This document shows positions 37,954-49,021 of a stretch of DNA of 64,000 nucleotides, in pieces. The stretch spans positions 2,108,001-2,172,000 of the forward strand of contig OZ241979.1 of NCBI GenBank assembly GCA_965204235.1. Reading direction: 5' to 3'. The notes under the pieces are model-generated. The model was not told where the DNA came from. It did not search any database and saw only the letters and a program-made list of their open reading frames with translations. This stretch comes from JAJDTQ01 sp965204235. Lineage in GTDB: Bacteria; Desulfobacterota; Binatia; UBA9968; JAJDTQ01. Position 1 is the first letter of the stretch. Each line of letters begins with the position of its first letter. Both the position numbers and the translations under genes were made by a program.

Positions 37954-40900
37954 ACGCGCACGAAGTCCCCGAACCCATCCTCAACTCGCCGTTCGAGGAG
38001 CCGAAGGCGCACTGGTGGATCACGGAGCACGGTCCGCCGGAACGGCGGGCGGGCCGGCGCCCGGCCATGTACTTCTATCGGCCACCGGGACGCGAAGCTT
38101 CGCAGGAACGCCAGGACGCCGGGACGGCCATCGAACTGAAGCTGGTCAACCGCATCCGCGCCAAGCTCGCCGAATGGCGGCCCCTTGCGTTGCGCGGCGA
38201 AGGCGGGGTGACCCGCACCACCACGGACCTGCTGCGCTATTGGCGGCGGGAGGGGCGAAGGCATCCGCTGTTCTTCGCCCAGGTCGAGGCGGCCGAGACC
38301 GTCATCTTCCTGACCGAGGCCCGCGCTGACTTGCTGCAAGGTGTGGTCGTCCCCCTCGACGAGCCGGGAGAGGAGGCCAGGGCCGACGGCATCCGGGCGT
38401 TCCGCCGCCACGCATGCAAGATGGCCACGGGCACGGGGAAGACGACGGTGATGGGCATGCTTGCCGCCTGGAGCATCCTCAACAAGGTGGCGGCCCGGGG
38501 CGACACGCGCTTCTCGGACGTGGTGCTGGTGGTCTGCCCCAACGTGACCATCCGCAACCGGCTCGAAGAGCTCAAGCCGCAGGGCGGCGAGGCCAGCCTG
38601 TACCGCACTCGCGACCTCGTGCCGTCACACCTCATGCCGCAGTTGGCGCGCGGACACGTCCTGGTCACCAACTGGCACGTGTTCGAGCCCAGGACCGTCC
38701 AGGCCGCGGGCGAGACGGCAAAGGTCCTTCGCACCGGGCGCCAAGTCCGGACCCGGGAGACCATCCGCATCGGCGCACGGACGACCACGGCGCGCGGAAC
38801 CCGCTACCTGACCCTGAAGGATCTCGAACGGCAGGCGGCCACCGGCCTGATCCGGGTCCTCGACGAACGGCGGGACGGCCAGGGGAACCTCAAGTCGGTC
38901 TCCGTGGAGTCGCTGCGCTACGTGGAGAGCGACAGGAAGCTCATCGAGCGCGTGCTCGGGCGCGAGGTGGGAGCCAAGCGGAACATCCTGGTCATGAACG
39001 ACGAGGCCCATCACGCCTACCGCATCCGGCGCGCGGAGCCGGACGAGGGCGAGGAGGACCTGTTCGGCGAAACGGACGACGGCGAGGCGTTCTACCGGGA
39101 GGCGACGGTGTGGGTTGACGGCCTCGACCGGATACACAAGCATCGCGGCGTCAACCTTTGCATCGACCTCTCCGCCACGCCCTACTACCTGGGGCGGGTC
39201 GGGCAGAACGCCAACCGGCCCTTTCCATGGGTGGTGAGCGACTTCGGGCTCATCGACGCCATCGAGTCCGGCCTGGTCAAGATCCCGCAGCTTGCGGTCC
39301 GGGACACGAGCGGCGCCCCCATCCCGGGCTACTTCAACATCTGGCGCTGGATCCTCCCGAAGCTGACGCCGGCGGAGCGCGGCGGCCGGCGGGGAAGCGT
39401 GAAACCGGAGGCGGTGCTCAAGTATGCGCACGTGCCCATGGCCATGCTCGGCGGGCTGTGGGAGACCCTACGCCAGGAATGGGGGCGGCGCGAAGACGAA
39501 GGCCGTCCGCCGGTGTTCATCATCGTGTGCAAGGACACCGCCCTCGCCAGGGTCGTGTATCGGTGGCTCGCCGAGGACAAGGCGCCGGTGGGAATCCCGC
39601 CCGCGCGCCTCGACGAGTTGCGCAACGTGGATGGGGCCGTGCGCACCATCCGGGTGGACACCAAAGTCGTGCGCGAATCCGACAGCGGGAAGGCGAAGTC
39701 CGACGAGGACCGGTGGATGCGCGTGACCCTGGATACGGTCGGCAAGACCGACTGGCCCCGGGACGGGCAGGGACGGCCCATCTACCCGGAAGGTTTCGAA
39801 GCGCTGGCCGGGAAGCTCCAACGGCCTCTGCATCCGCCGGGCCGGGACGTGCGGTGCATCGTCAGCGTGGGGATGCTGACCGAGGGCTGGGACTGCAACA
39901 CCGTCACCCATATCATAGGGCTGCGCCCGTTCATGTCGCAGTTGCTCTGCGAGCAGGTGGTCGGACGCGGCCTGAGACGGTCCAGCTACGCGGTGGAGGA
40001 AGACGGGAAGCTCGGCGAGGAGGTCGCGAAGATCTTCGGCGTCCCGTTCGAGGTCGTCCCGCTGAAGGAGAATCCTTCCGGCGCCGGTCCGAATCCGCCC
40101 CCGAAGACCTGGCGGGTGCGGGCGGTTCCCGGGAAGGCCCACATGGAGATCCGGTTTCCCCGCGTCGAGGGTTACGCCCGGGAGATCCGCCACCGGGTGA
40201 AGGTCGATTGGGAGAGCATCGCGCCCCTCCGTCTCGACCCGCTGCACATCCCCCCGGAAGTGGAGATGAAGGCGGGGCTTCCGGGCAATACCGGCCGCCC
40301 CTCGCTCGTGGGTCCGGGGCGGCTGGAGCGGGTGGACCTGAACCCCTACCGCAAGGGCCGACGCCTCCAGCGGCTGGTGTTCGAGATGGCGCGGGACCTG
40401 ACGCGGGACTACCGGCAGCAACCCGGCTGCGACGCCCCTGCCCACGTCCTGTTCGTCCAGCTTGCCGCCATCGTCCATCGGTACCTCGGGGAGAAGGTCC
40501 AACCCGTGGAGCCGGCGCGGGACGTGGATGCGTTCCTCTCTCCCTGGTACGGCTGGCTGGTGGAACGGCTCATGGCCGCGGTCGGACCGGACCACGAGGC
40601 CGGCGAGGACGCCGAACTGCCGCGTTACGAAAGCGGACGCGGCCCCGGCTCCACCGCGGAGGTCGATTTCGAGACGCGGCGGGAGCCGTACCCGGTGGTC
40701 AAGAGCCACGTCAACGCGGTCGTTCCCGACACCGCCAAGTGGGAGCAGTCCGCCGCCTACCGGCTGGACACGCACGAGCGTGTGCACTCCTTCGTCAAGA
40801 ACGCCGCCCTCGGTTTCGCCATCCCCTACCTGCACAACGGCCAGCACCATGAGTACCTGCCCGACTTCATCGTGCGCCTGACCGGAGACGCCGAACGCTA

Positions 40901-41105
40901 CCTGATCCTGGAAACCAAGGGCTACGACCCCCTCGAGGAAGTGAAGTCACAGGCGGCCCAACGGTGGGTGCGGGCCGTGAACGCGAACGGCGGGTTCGGA
41001 ACCTGGGACTATGCCATGGTTTCGGACATGGGCAAGGTTGGCGAGGCGGTCAGCCGCACAGCGGAGTCGGCGAGTGGTGGCGCGACGGAGGATGCCCGAG
41101 GCTGA
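37950..41105 (+). CDS. Type III-like restriction subunit (Res): DEAD/DEAH helicase with PD-(D/E)xK nuclease
   Basis: A 1051-residue restriction protein. Helicase motif I is MATGTGKTT (158-166), motif II NDEAHH (350-355), motif III DLSATP (406-411) and motif VI VGRGLRR (671-677). A C-terminal nuclease site is given by Pro971-Asp972 and Glu988-Thr-Lys990 (YLPDFIVRL...LILETKGY). The N-terminal VPEPILNSPFEEPKAHWWI block is typical of a Res subgroup that pairs with large Mod proteins. Start GTG 37950, overlapping the ATPase stop by four bases. It translocates on DNA and cuts unmodified sites. Confidence 0.86.
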   Translation: MNAHEVPEPILNSPFEEPKAHWWITEHGPPERRAGRRPAMYFYRPPGREASQERQDAGTAIELKLVNRIRAKLAEWRPLALRGEGGVTRTTTDLLRYWRREGRRHPLFFAQVEAAETVIFLTEARADLLQGVVVPLDEPGEEARADGIRAFRRHACKMATGTGKTTVMGMLAAWSILNKVAARGDTRFSDVVLVVCPNVTIRNRLEELKPQGGEASLYRTRDLVPSHLMPQLARGHVLVTNWHVFEPRTVQAAGETAKVLRTGRQVRTRETIRIGARTTTARGTRYLTLKDLERQAATGLIRVLDERRDGQGNLKSVSVESLRYVESDRKLIERVLGREVGAKRNILVMNDEAHHAYRIRRAEPDEGEEDLFGETDDGEAFYREATVWVDGLDRIHKHRGVNLCIDLSATPYYLGRVGQNANRPFPWVVSDFGLIDAIESGLVKIPQLAVRDTSGAPIPGYFNIWRWILPKLTPAERGGRRGSVKPEAVLKYAHVPMAMLGGLWETLRQEWGRREDEGRPPVFIIVCKDTALARVVYRWLAEDKAPVGIPPARLDELRNVDGAVRTIRVDTKVVRESDSGKAKSDEDRWMRVTLDTVGKTDWPRDGQGRPIYPEGFEALAGKLQRPLHPPGRDVRCIVSVGMLTEGWDCNTVTHIIGLRPFMSQLLCEQVVGRGLRRSSYAVEEDGKLGEEVAKIFGVPFEVVPLKENPSGAGPNPPPKTWRVRAVPGKAHMEIRFPRVEGYAREIRHRVKVDWESIAPLRLDPLHIPPEVEMKAGLPGNTGRPSLVGPGRLERVDLNPYRKGRRLQRLVFEMARDLTRDYRQQPGCDAPAHVLFVQLAAIVHRYLGEKVQPVEPARDVDAFLSPWYGWLVERLMAAVGPDHEAGEDAELPRYESGRGPGSTAEVDFETRREPYPVVKSHVNAVVPDTAKWEQSAAYRLDTHERVHSFVKNAALGFAIPYLHNGQHHEYLPDFIVRLTGDAERYLILETKGYDPLEEVKSQAAQRWVRAVNANGGFGTWDYAMVSDMGKVGEAVSRTAESASGGATEDARG

Positions 41106-41166
41106 ACCGCGGCGGCACGGCTCTGCTGCATCGTCATGAACACGGGAACATGGGGAGAAGATCACG

Positions 41167-41937
41167 ATGAAACAGCGCAGGAAAGAAACAGACGGCATGG
41201 CCGAGGTCGGGAAGGGCGTACAGGAAGTTGCCAAGACCGCAGATCATGCATTACAGGGCACAGAAAGATTCGGCGACTTCATATCCAGGATCATCGGAGG
41301 GTCATTGGAGCAAGCCGCGGGTATATTCGAGGATAAACTCAAATATCATAGATGGGAAAGACAGGTCAGATTCATGGACCGTGTGAATGAGGTACTTGCG
41401 GATCGGAGGCGTCCTTTCTCATCAAGACCTGTTCCTCTCAATGTAGCGATTCCAATTTTCGAAGCAGCATCCTTGGAAGAAAACGACGATCTCCAGGATC
41501 TCTGGGCCCGGTTGCTTGCCAATGCAGCCAATGCTGATTCAGGTAGCGAGGTGAGGCGAGGATTCGTGACCATCCTGCAAGATTTCGGTCACATGGAAGC
41601 ACGGCTATTGCAGGCGATACACGATGCTCCACCATTGGGAAACGGTGTTCCGACGAAGGGGTTGCCCGATGAATATCTCCAACCTGGAGAAAAAGAGGAA
41701 CCGGGTTTGCCGCCGGAACCGGTCCAGATCGGTTTGTGGAACCTGATGAGACTCGGTTGCATCGATTCCGCGGGGACTTGGGACAGCCTAACCGGAATCA
41801 GGCGAGTCCAGCTCACCGCGCTGGGCAAAGCACTCTTCAATGCCTGCTCGGCGTCACCGGGATTCGAGCGTCAGATGGCGGTCGCCGAAGAAATCATGCG
41901 TGACGACCGCGAAGTATTGCGGGCGCTGGCGAAGTGA
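41167..41937 (+). CDS. Abi-alpha (DUF4393) family protein
   Basis: A 256-residue protein with the DUF4393/Abi-alpha layout: GSLEQAAGIFEDKLKYHRWE, then VPLNVAIPIFEAASLEENDD followed by LQDLWARLLANAANA. The family name comes from abortive-infection candidates; a mechanism is not established. ATG 41167 has GGGGAG upstream. Base composition is clearly less GC-rich than the core genes. It lies 61 bases after res in the same direction and may be an added defence effector of the island. Confidence 0.75.
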   Translation: MKQRRKETDGMAEVGKGVQEVAKTADHALQGTERFGDFISRIIGGSLEQAAGIFEDKLKYHRWERQVRFMDRVNEVLADRRRPFSSRPVPLNVAIPIFEAASLEENDDLQDLWARLLANAANADSGSEVRRGFVTILQDFGHMEARLLQAIHDAPPLGNGVPTKGLPDEYLQPGEKEEPGLPPEPVQIGLWNLMRLGCIDSAGTWDSLTGIRRVQLTALGKALFNACSASPGFERQMAVAEEIMRDDREVLRALAK

Positions 41938-41949
41938 GTGCCGGCGGCC

Positions 41950-42550
41950 CCGGTTCGTGGCGTTGGGTCGGATTGGACGTCGTCCTGGCGATCCCGTGGC
42001 CAGACGCTTGTAGGCGTGGACCGCCTCCGTGGCGTCCAGGGTTTGGGAGTCCACGGAGGTGCGAAATCACCCGGCCCAACCGTTCTCCGATCTTGTCGAG
42101 TTGGCGTTAGGTGGCCTGGAGCAGGTCCTCGCGCTTGCGCGCAAAGCGGGTGCGCAGCTTGGCAATCTGATCGGACAAGGTCCTGGGGTCTGCGGTGTTG
42201 CCCGCATAGATCTCCACTGCCACCGGACAGCCCTCGGCATTGCACAACAGGCCGTAGACGATCTGCAAGGTTCCCTTCCGACCGTCCCGGGAGTAGCCCG
42301 GACGCGCCAGTTCTCTCGCCCAGGGTGGAGGTGGCGGTTTCGGGATGGAGAGCGCGGGCAGTGGCCAGCTTGGAGCCGGCAGCGAGCAGGCGGGAGACGA
42401 TCAGGGCCGTGCACCGGTCCCGCTCCGGGCTCCGGCGTGCGCTCATCAAGCGAGGGAGACCGAGCTTCTCCATGGCTCCGAGCACTGCGGCCACGTGGCC
42501 GTGGGGACGGGAGCGCAAAATGGCCAGGTATTCTTTGCCGAAAGGGGTAC
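41950..42550 (-). pseudogene. IS1634-type transposase remnant
   Basis: Reading the minus strand gives transposase pieces in changing frames: KEYLAILRSRPHGHVAAVLG and RSPERDRCTALIVSRLLAAG, then LARPGYSRDGRKGTLQIVYG with CPVAVEIYAGNTADPRTL, then a nonsense codon after DLLQAT, and near the end DATEAVHAYKRLAT. These match the IS1634 (IS4 superfamily) order with internal deletions, frameshifts and a stop. The 5' end is cut directly at the right arm of the 34-bp inverted repeat (42553). It is not functional. Confidence 0.72.
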
Positions 42551-42552
42551 GC

Positions 42553-42586
42553 CCCGTGAAACTCTGCCCACACGAAAGCCGGAAGA
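42553..42586. repeat. Right arm of the 34-bp perfect inverted repeat
   Basis: The exact reverse complement of 32933-32966, beginning CCCGTGAAACTCTGCCCACA. It abuts the truncated transposase remnant and marks the right edge of the island; the fatty-acid synthesis genes accB and accC follow. Confidence 0.8.
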
Positions 42587-42746
42587 GCCGGGGTGCATAT
42601 GACGGCAGTGCAGGGGAGCCTTGGCCTGCCGGACGCGCGGTTGACGCACGAATCGGATTCTTGTTAAGAGGATATCCGCGATCCGGGGCGTTGCGTCCTC
42701 ATGTCAGCCTGGGTCCCAACGCGCACAGGAAGAGAGGGTTACGCCA

Positions 42747-43316
42747 TTGACCGAGGATGAAGTACTCCAGATACTGGACTTGGTGGAGAAATCGAACTTC
42801 GATTATCTCGACCTCGAAGTAGGCGACCTGAAGCTCACGGTCAGCAAGTCGGGCGTCCCGCTCGCCGCCGCGGCTGTGCCCGCGCCCGCAACCGTCAGCG
42901 TCACCCAAGCCGAACCCGCTGCGCCAGCCGCCCCGGCGCCGGCCCCTCCGGCTCCGGCCGCCGCGCCCCCCGCGCCCGAGAGCGCGCCCGCGTCCCGGCC
43001 GGTGACCGTCAAGGAAGGCGCCGTTCCCATCACCGCGCCCATGGTGGGCACCTTCTACGCCACGCCCGAACCCGGCGCGCCGCCGTTCGTCAAGCTCGGA
43101 GACCACGTGGACGCCGAGGCCACGGTGGGCCTCGTGGAGGTCATGAAGGTCTTCAACGCGGTGAGCTCCGGCGTCGCCGGCACCATCGACGAGGTCTGCG
43201 TGGAAAGCGGCCAGTTCGTCGAGCACGGCCAGACCCTCTTCCTGGTGCGCCCGGACGAAAACGAGGCGTGCTGCCAGGATGACGGTACCGAATGCCCCGT
43301 TCCCGGTGCGTCCTGA
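42747..43316 (+). CDS. accB: Biotin carboxyl carrier protein of acetyl-CoA carboxylase
   Basis: BCCP of 189 residues. An N-terminal dimerisation part (EDEVLQILDLVEKSNFDYLDLEV) is linked by a long Ala/Pro hinge (about 45-88) to the biotinyl domain, where the biotin-accepting Lys134 lies in LVEVMKVFN. It starts at TTG 42747, with GAGAGGG upstream. A TTGACG at 42641-42646 with a weak TTAAGA 17 bases on could be its promoter. accC follows after 27 bases. Together they form the biotin carboxylase half of acetyl-CoA carboxylase. Confidence 0.93.
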   Translation: MTEDEVLQILDLVEKSNFDYLDLEVGDLKLTVSKSGVPLAAAAVPAPATVSVTQAEPAAPAAPAPAPPAPAAAPPAPESAPASRPVTVKEGAVPITAPMVGTFYATPEPGAPPFVKLGDHVDAEATVGLVEVMKVFNAVSSGVAGTIDEVCVESGQFVEHGQTLFLVRPDENEACCQDDGTECPVPGAS

Positions 43317-43343
43317 TGGACGGTAGCGCCGGAACCCTCGCCC

Positions 43344-44711
43344 ATGGCCGTTAGCCGTCTCCTGGTCGCCAACCGGGGCGAGATCGCGGTCCGCATCATC
43401 AAAGCCTGTCGTTCCCTGGGCGTCGAGTCGGTGGCGGTGGTCTCCGAGGCCGACCGGGACAGTATGCCGGCCCGCCTCGCGGACCGCGCCGTGTGCATCG
43501 GCCCGGCCCGTTCCGCGGAGAGCTACCTCAAGGTCGAAGCCCTGGTGGCCACGGCCCTGGGCACCGGTTGCGACGCCCTCCACCCGGGCTACGGATTCCT
43601 TGCCGAGAAGTCCGAGCTGGCCGAGACCTGCGCCAGGCACGGCATCACCTTCGTGGGCCCCCGCGCCGACAGCATCCGCCAGATGGGCAACAAGCTGCTG
43701 GCCCGGGCCACGGTGGGGGCCTTCGGCGTCCCGCTGGTGCCCGGGTCCGACAACGTGCGCGGTTTTCGGGACGCAGCGGAGGTGGCCGCGGAGGTGGGTT
43801 ACCCCGTGCTGTTGAAGGCGGCCGCGGGAGGGGGCGGCAAGGGCATCAAGATCGTCACCGGGGACGGCGAGCTGCAGACCGCGTTCGAGACCGCGTCCGC
43901 GGAGGCCCGGGCCGCCTTCGGCGACCCCACCCTGTACATGGAGCGCTACATCCCCAACGCCCGGCACATCGAGGTCCAGGTCATGGGCGACCGGTTCGGC
44001 AACGTGGTGCACGTGGGCGAGCGGGACTGCTCGCTGCAGCGGCGCTACCAGAAGGTGGTGGAGGAAGCGCCCGCGGCCTGCATCCCGGAGGAGCTTCGGG
44101 AGCGCATCCGCGAGGCCGGACACAAGGTCGCCCGGGAGATCAAGTACGAGAACGCCGGCACCGTGGAGTTCATCTACGACGAGGACCGGCGGGACTTCTT
44201 CTTCCTGGAGATGAACACCCGCATCCAGGTGGAGCACCCGGTCACCGAGATGGTCACGGGGCTGGACCTGGTGCAGGAGCAGATCCGCGTCGCCGGCGGC
44301 GAGAGGCTCTCGTTCTCGCAGGAGGACGTCCGCTTCGACGGGCACGCCATCGAGTGCCGCATCACCGCGGAAGCGCCGTGGCAGGGGTTCCGGCCGTGCC
44401 CCGGAACCCTCACCGACTGGCGGCCGCCCCAGGGACCGGGGATCCGGGTGGACACCCAATGCTTTCCGGGCTACCGGGTCCCGCCGTTCTATGACTCGCT
44501 GCTGGCCAAGCTCATCGTCCACGGCGCCGACCGCGGACAGGCGGTGGCGCGCATGAAGCAGGCCCTCGCGCAGTTCGCCGCGGCCGGCATCGACACCACG
44601 GTCCCGTTCCTGGCCGCGGTGATGGAAGAGCCGGACTACGTCGGCGGCAGGGTCAGCACCCGCTGGCTCGAAGGACGCCTCGACGAACTCGCAGCCCGCC
44701 GCGGGCAGTGA
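43344..44711 (+). CDS. accC: Biotin carboxylase subunit of acetyl-CoA carboxylase
   Basis: An ATP-grasp carboxylase of 455 residues that carboxylates biotin on AccB with ATP and bicarbonate. The N-terminal RLLVANRGEIAVRIIKAC, HPGYGFLAEKSELAE, the glycine-rich lid KAAAGGGGKGIKIV, the MEMNTRIQVEHPVTE-type block (LEMNTRIQVEHPVTEMVTG) and the C-terminal PPFYDSLLAKLIVHG are all seen. The length matches the free AccC subunit rather than a fused acyl-CoA carboxylase. A family A element follows 14 bases after the stop. Confidence 0.95.
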   Translation: MAVSRLLVANRGEIAVRIIKACRSLGVESVAVVSEADRDSMPARLADRAVCIGPARSAESYLKVEALVATALGTGCDALHPGYGFLAEKSELAETCARHGITFVGPRADSIRQMGNKLLARATVGAFGVPLVPGSDNVRGFRDAAEVAAEVGYPVLLKAAAGGGGKGIKIVTGDGELQTAFETASAEARAAFGDPTLYMERYIPNARHIEVQVMGDRFGNVVHVGERDCSLQRRYQKVVEEAPAACIPEELRERIREAGHKVAREIKYENAGTVEFIYDEDRRDFFFLEMNTRIQVEHPVTEMVTGLDLVQEQIRVAGGERLSFSQEDVRFDGHAIECRITAEAPWQGFRPCPGTLTDWRPPQGPGIRVDTQCFPGYRVPPFYDSLLAKLIVHGADRGQAVARMKQALAQFAAAGIDTTVPFLAAVMEEPDYVGGRVSTRWLEGRLDELAARRGQ

Positions 44712-44725
44712 GCCGGACGACCTTC

Positions 44726-44834
44726 GGAAACCCTGAACCATTGCCCCGTTCGTCCTGAGCGTAGCGAAGCGGAGTCGAAGGACGCGCTTTTCCATGGGGA
44801 GAAGCGCGTCGAGCCGGAATGCATCAGAGGTTCC
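44726..44834. repeat. Family A element, copy 4
   Basis: A 109-base copy with a single 33-base-period unit; ends GGAAACCCTG and CAGAGGTTCC. It lies between the convergent accC and alpha/beta hydrolase genes. Confidence 0.75.
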
Positions 44835-44880
44835 CTTCCACGAAGGCGCCCGCGAGGCGCGCCGCCGCCCCGCGTCCCGC

Positions 44881-45687
44881 TCACCCTCCGATGAAGTCCC
44901 GGATCGCCCGGTGCGCTGCCTCCGGGTTCGAGAAGAAGTAGCTGTGCCGCTCTCCCGGCAGCACCACGAGCCGGGCGTCGGGAATGCCCTCGGCGAGCAT
45001 CTCCGCTCCCTTTCGGTGGGACATGTCGCTCACCACCGTGTGGTCGTCCTCCCCCACCAGCACCAGCGTGGGCACGGTAATGTCCTTGAGCCGATGGCGG
45101 GTGTCGTGCTCCTGCCGCGCGATCACGTGCCTGAAATAGCACTCCACCGAGGCCGGGTTGGCCATGCGCACCTCGAGGAACCTCTCGATCTCGGCCGGGT
45201 GGTCCTTCGCGTAGGACTCGGTCCAGCCCACCTCGACGGTGTGGTCCCGCACGTATTTCTCGTAGCCCATCTCCACCATCTCGGTGGCGATCCTGAGCGG
45301 TATGCCGCGGGCGCCGGGGTGGGCCGCCCCGGACGAGGCGAGTATGAGCCGACTCACCCGCCCGGGGTGCTCCAGGGCCAGCAACTGCGCCACCCTTCCG
45401 CCCATGGAATGGCCGCATACGATGGCCCCGGCGGCGTCCAGGTGGTCCATGACCGCGGCCACGTCGTCGGCGAACATGCGCGTGGTGTAGCGCATGGGGG
45501 TCCGGGTGGATCTTCCGGTGCCCCGGAAATCCGTGACGATGGTGCGGTGGTCCCGCGAGAACTCCGGCACCTGGAACAGGTTCCACACGTCCCCGTCGCA
45601 CGCGGTCTCCGCGATGAAGACGAAAGGCCGTCCATCCCCGTGGACCTCGTAGTGGATGTCGGCGTCGCCGACGTTCAGCGTTGGCAT
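44881..45687 (-). CDS. Alpha/beta hydrolase fold protein
   Basis: A 268-residue hydrolase. The nucleophile elbow is VCGHSMGGRVAQLLALEHPG, an acid is probably the aspartate in LVGEDDHTV, and the histidine lies in LPGERHSYFFSNPE near the C-terminus. ATG 45687 has a GGAGGAC just upstream; an in-frame ATG at 45765 lacks one. The VGDADIHYEVHG start resembles 3-oxoadipate enol-lactonase-like and haloperoxidase-like members, but the substrate is not identifiable. Confidence 0.82.
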   Translation of the reverse strand: MPTLNVGDADIHYEVHGDGRPFVFIAETACDGDVWNLFQVPEFSRDHRTIVTDFRGTGRSTRTPMRYTTRMFADDVAAVMDHLDAAGAIVCGHSMGGRVAQLLALEHPGRVSRLILASSGAAHPGARGIPLRIATEMVEMGYEKYVRDHTVEVGWTESYAKDHPAEIERFLEVRMANPASVECYFRHVIARQEHDTRHRLKDITVPTLVLVGEDDHTVVSDMSHRKGAEMLAEGIPDARLVVLPGERHSYFFSNPEAAHRAIRDFIGG

Positions 45688-45834
45688 GAAGTCCTCCGAA
45701 TCCTTCCTTGGAAAACCCTTCCGGCGCTTCCGGAATTCATGTGGGTTGGAACACTCCCCACGCACCCGATGAGGTCCGCTTCCCTCCCATTCCGACCATG
45801 CCGTCCTCGGTTTGGCGGCGCGGACGCCTCACCC

Positions 45835-45861
45835 CGTCATTCCCGCGAAAGCGGGAATCCA
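45835..45861. repeat. Family C palindromic repeat
   Basis: CGTCATTCCCGCGAAAGCGG, continuing to GAATCCA: a 27-base near-perfect palindrome around CGCGAAAGCG-type stem arms. The same sequence, in separated or inverted arms, lies at 31762-31778 and 31914-31940. It is a widespread type of intergenic repeat in proteobacterial genomes. Confidence 0.7.
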
Positions 45862-45896
45862 TCCAATTCATGGTTCCGACCCGTCCGCCGCCGCCC

Positions 45897-47753
<1,857 letters not shown>

Positions 47754-47761
47754 AGCCCCCT

Positions 47762-49021
47762 TCAGCCCTCGTCCCGGGCCCGGCGCACCTCCTCCGCCAG
47801 GATCGCCAGACCGCGCTCGGTGCGGCCCCAGTCGTCGGCGTAGGAGATGCGGATGCACTCCCGCTTGTGCGGCCAGTCGTCGTGCTCCAGTCCCGGGAAG
47901 AAGTAGTGGCCGGACACGACGATGACCCCCCGGGCCTTGAGCCGCCGGTAGAGCTCCACGTTGTCGATGGACAGGCCCGGCATCCACAGCCACAGGAAGA
48001 ACGCCCCCTCCGGTCGGTGGATGCGCACGTCGCAGTCTTCGAGCCCGCGCCGCAAGAGGTCCACCACCCGCTCCGCCCGCCCGGCGTAGTGGGGGCGGAC
48101 CACGTCACGGCCCAGGGCGAGGGCCTCGCCGCTGTCCACGAGCTCGGTGGCCAGGGCCGGGCCCAGGCTCCCCGGGGCCAGGCAGAATATGGCGTTGGCG
48201 GCCTCCAGGGCCGCGATGACCTCCTCGTGGGCGACCACGATGCCGGTGCGGACCCCGGGCAGTCCGAGCTTGGACAAGCTCATGCACAGGACCATCCGCG
48301 GGTTCCAGGCCAGGGCGGGTTCCCCGAAGACGATGCCGGGGAAGGGCTGCCCGTAGGCCACGTCCACGATGAACGGCGCGTCCCGGGTCCGGGCCAGGGC
48401 GTCCAGCCGCTCCATCTCCGCGTCGGTGACCACGTTGCCGGTGGGGTTGGTGGGGCGCGACAGGCAGATGGCGCCCACGTCCTCCACCGCCTCCACCGCG
48501 TCGAAGTCCACGCCGTACTTGAACAGCCCGTCCCCGAGGTCGGTGACCACCGAGCGGCGCGACGCCAGCAGGCCGGGAGTGAGGCCCACGTCGGCGTAGC
48601 CGATGTATTCGGGCGAGAGCGGCAGCAGGACCCGCCGAAAGCCGCCTTCGCCGTCGGGTCCCGCCAGCAGGTTGAACAACGCGAGGAACGCCGCCTGGCT
48701 GCCGTTGGTGACGGCGACGTTGCCCTCGCTCACGTCCCATCCCTGCTCGCGCCGCAACAGCCGCGCCACCGCCCGGGCGAAACCCCGGTCCCCGGACGGC
48801 CCGTCGTAGTCCCCCACCGCCCGCTCGAACGCGTCGCCCCGCAGCAGCAGCGCCTGCATGTGCCGGCGGAAGACCTCCTGCGCGGCCGGGATGGGACTGG
48901 GATTGCCGCCGCCGAGGTTCATGATCTCCCCGCCCGCGGTCACGAACTCGCCCAGGTCCTCCATGAGCGAGCGCGTGCCCGACTCGCCCATCAGCCGCCT
49001 GCCCAGCGCCGACAGCTTCAT
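47762..49021 (-). CDS. avtA: Valine--pyruvate aminotransferase
   Basis: A class I/II PLP aminotransferase of 419 residues. MNLGGGNPSPIPAAQEVFRR, LLPLSPEYIGYADVGL, CLSRPTNPTGNVVTDAEMERL and the PLP-lysine block CMSLSKLGLPGVRTGIV are characteristic of AvtA, which exchanges amino groups between valine, alanine and their keto acids. ATG 49021 has GGAGGG about eight bases upstream and shares an ATGA overlap with the end of the EEP gene. Confidence 0.88.
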   Translation of the reverse strand: MKLSALGRRLMGESGTRSLMEDLGEFVTAGGEIMNLGGGNPSPIPAAQEVFRRHMQALLLRGDAFERAVGDYDGPSGDRGFARAVARLLRREQGWDVSEGNVAVTNGSQAAFLALFNLLAGPDGEGGFRRVLLPLSPEYIGYADVGLTPGLLASRRSVVTDLGDGLFKYGVDFDAVEAVEDVGAICLSRPTNPTGNVVTDAEMERLDALARTRDAPFIVDVAYGQPFPGIVFGEPALAWNPRMVLCMSLSKLGLPGVRTGIVVAHEEVIAALEAANAIFCLAPGSLGPALATELVDSGEALALGRDVVRPHYAGRAERVVDLLRRGLEDCDVRIHRPEGAFFLWLWMPGLSIDNVELYRRLKARGVIVVSGHYFFPGLEHDDWPHKRECIRISYADDWGRTERGLAILAEEVRRARDEG

